NCBI GenBank assembly: GCA_003162425.1
Contig: PMOK01000321.1
Coordinates: forward strand, 2,086-44,950
DNA length: 42,865 nt
Source: Bryobacterales bacterium
Lineage (GTDB): Bacteria > Acidobacteriota > Terriglobia > Bryobacterales > Bryobacteraceae
Direction of reading: 5' to 3'
Shown: piece by piece, positions 42,087-42,865 of the stretch
Layout of the letters: every line of letters begins with the position of its first letter
Position numbering within the stretch: position 1 is the stretch's first letter
The notes under the pieces: generated by a model
Seen by the model: the letters and a program-made list of their open reading frames with translations, nothing else
Told to the model about the DNA's origin: nothing
The model's database searches: none
Position numbers and translations under genes: made by a program

Positions 42087-42786
42087 GGTCTACGACCTCT
42101 CCGCTCGTGTAGTACCAGTCCGCCTCTTTGGTGATTGTGTGCTCCTGGTTATAAGCATCCCTGATCGTGATAAGGAAGCGAGCATTGTGTGGCGCAGCAG
42201 GGTGGCCGCGTCCAATGGTCGGATATGCACTGAAGTCGAACAACACCCACCCTGTCTTAGGAATCCCTGGTTCGTACGCGTCTTCCGGTATTGGATCAAT
42301 CAGTTGACGGTCATTAAAACCACGTTCAATCCTCCAACCGCTCGGTATATCAATCCGTTCAGCGGTCGGCACATATGACTCTGGACCCACTTGAACATGG
42401 AGCATCCAGTTAGTTATCGTTGTTTTGCGTGATCCGTGATTGGCGATTCTGAGTTTCGCCAAAATCAGCGTGCTGCGCGATGTCCATTCCCCAATATGCG
42501 GCTTGAAAAGAATTTCCAAGAACTCACCCCGAAGGTCGGGGTCTGGTCGATCCGGGGGCTGGACTTGTTTGGGTTCTTCCTCGGGTCGGCGCTTTATTTC
42601 GGTGAATAATTCAGCCGCGAGTTTGGCTGTATCAACGGTTAGCGGACGTTGAAGCGCGACTTGTAAATCACTATTACGCTTCTGCAATTCCTGAGCGCGA
42701 TGAGCATCTCGTAAATTGCGGAATATGGAATAGGCGACCAGGCATATACAAAAAATCCAAAACAGTGCGTAGATAGCACCGTTCAC
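42055..42786 (-). CDS. Membrane-anchored protein of unknown function
   Basis: This 243-residue protein has one N-terminal transmembrane helix (AIYALFWIFCICLVAYSIF), then a charged coiled-coil-like stretch (RNLRDAHRAQELQKRNSDLQ) and a proline-rich linker. A beta-rich C-terminal domain follows (LRGEFLEILFKPHIGEWTSRSTLILAKLRIANHGSRKTTITNW and later strands), which resembles an immunoglobulin-like sandwich. I do not recognise the family. I prefer GTG 42786, seven codons inside the longest frame, because AGGAG lies eight bases upstream. It is convergent with the PIN cassette. The last 79 bases of the window show nothing. Confidence 0.6.
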   Translation of the reverse strand: MNGAIYALFWIFCICLVAYSIFRNLRDAHRAQELQKRNSDLQVALQRPLTVDTAKLAAELFTEIKRRPEEEPKQVQPPDRPDPDLRGEFLEILFKPHIGEWTSRSTLILAKLRIANHGSRKTTITNWMLHVQVGPESYVPTAERIDIPSGWRIERGFNDRQLIDPIPEDAYEPGIPKTGWVLFDFSAYPTIGRGHPAAPHNARFLITIRDAYNQEHTITKEADWYYTSGEVVDLTLELPSLPS

Positions 42787-42865
42787 GAGATGTCTCCTCT
42801 CAAGCACATCCCATGCTTGTATCCCAGCGAAGGCGCAAGCGACTATAGTGGACCCTAGATTTCAG

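Overview
This 42.9 kb window looks like a chromosomal segment from an Acidobacteriota genome, most likely the Solibacter/Bryobacter side of the phylum. The pointers are two secreted proteins that end in the Solibacter-type C-terminal domain (TIGR03437 type), three very large MacB/FtsX-like permeases of the ADOP type with a PadR regulator, an ECF sigma factor paired with a TPR Ser/Thr kinase, thioredoxin proteins with TPR-like extensions, and moderately high GC. I see no rRNA, tRNA, CRISPR array, phage gene or insertion sequence. This is core chromosome with some accessory genes.

Layout. 1-8620 holds a partial cytochrome P450 (-), a divergent exported SAM-methyltransferase-like protein (+), a minus-strand cassette ECF sigma factor -> Ser/Thr kinase -> O-methyltransferase, and a subtilase (+) whose reading frame is cut by one in-frame TAG. 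8627-12447 holds a palindromic repeat and terminator, then the minus-strand unit PIN-TRAM membrane protein -> ispD -> ispF -> short-chain dehydrogenase (isoprenoid MEP pathway), with an RRM RNA-binding protein upstream. 12630-19728 holds two tandem 706-residue secreted thioredoxin proteins, serA, and a class V aminotransferase that probably feeds serA. 19758-24823 is a run of small housekeeping genes: a YqeY-like protein, a HEAT-repeat protein, a leucine-rich-repeat gene broken by an in-frame TAG, a small conserved protein, thiD, an FtsB-like protein, cutA and an MFS transporter. 24999-27522 holds an orphan DUF433 antitoxin-like gene and a Rieske/cytochrome b operon in which cytochrome b is fused to two haem c domains. 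27633-36707 is the ADOP permease region with its PadR regulator. 36921-40258 holds a secreted TIGR03437 protein and amtB-glnK. 40626-42086 is a compact three-gene cassette with a PIN nuclease, and the window ends with a membrane-anchored protein of unknown function.

Gene teamwork. Several units are translationally coupled by overlapping start and stop codons: kinase/methyltransferase, ispD/ispF, ispF/SDR, Rieske/cytochrome b, small protein/thiD, cutA/MFS, and the two large genes of the PIN cassette. The amtB-glnK pair is a nitrogen-sensing module: PII blocks the ammonium channel. The aminotransferase-serA pair supplies serine precursors.

The most interesting observations are the three-gene PIN cassette, whose third gene is a 51-codon ORF in a frame other than that of the longer overlapping ORF; two genes independently interrupted by in-frame TAG although TAG is an ordinary stop here; a PadR promoter with three copies of a heptamer laid over perfectly spaced -35/-10 boxes; paired direct repeats upstream of amtB and of the Rieske operon; a possible structured RNA between amtB and the PIN cassette; and several distinct families of intergenic palindromes. 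Nothing seen amounts to proof of a new system. The PIN cassette is the best candidate.
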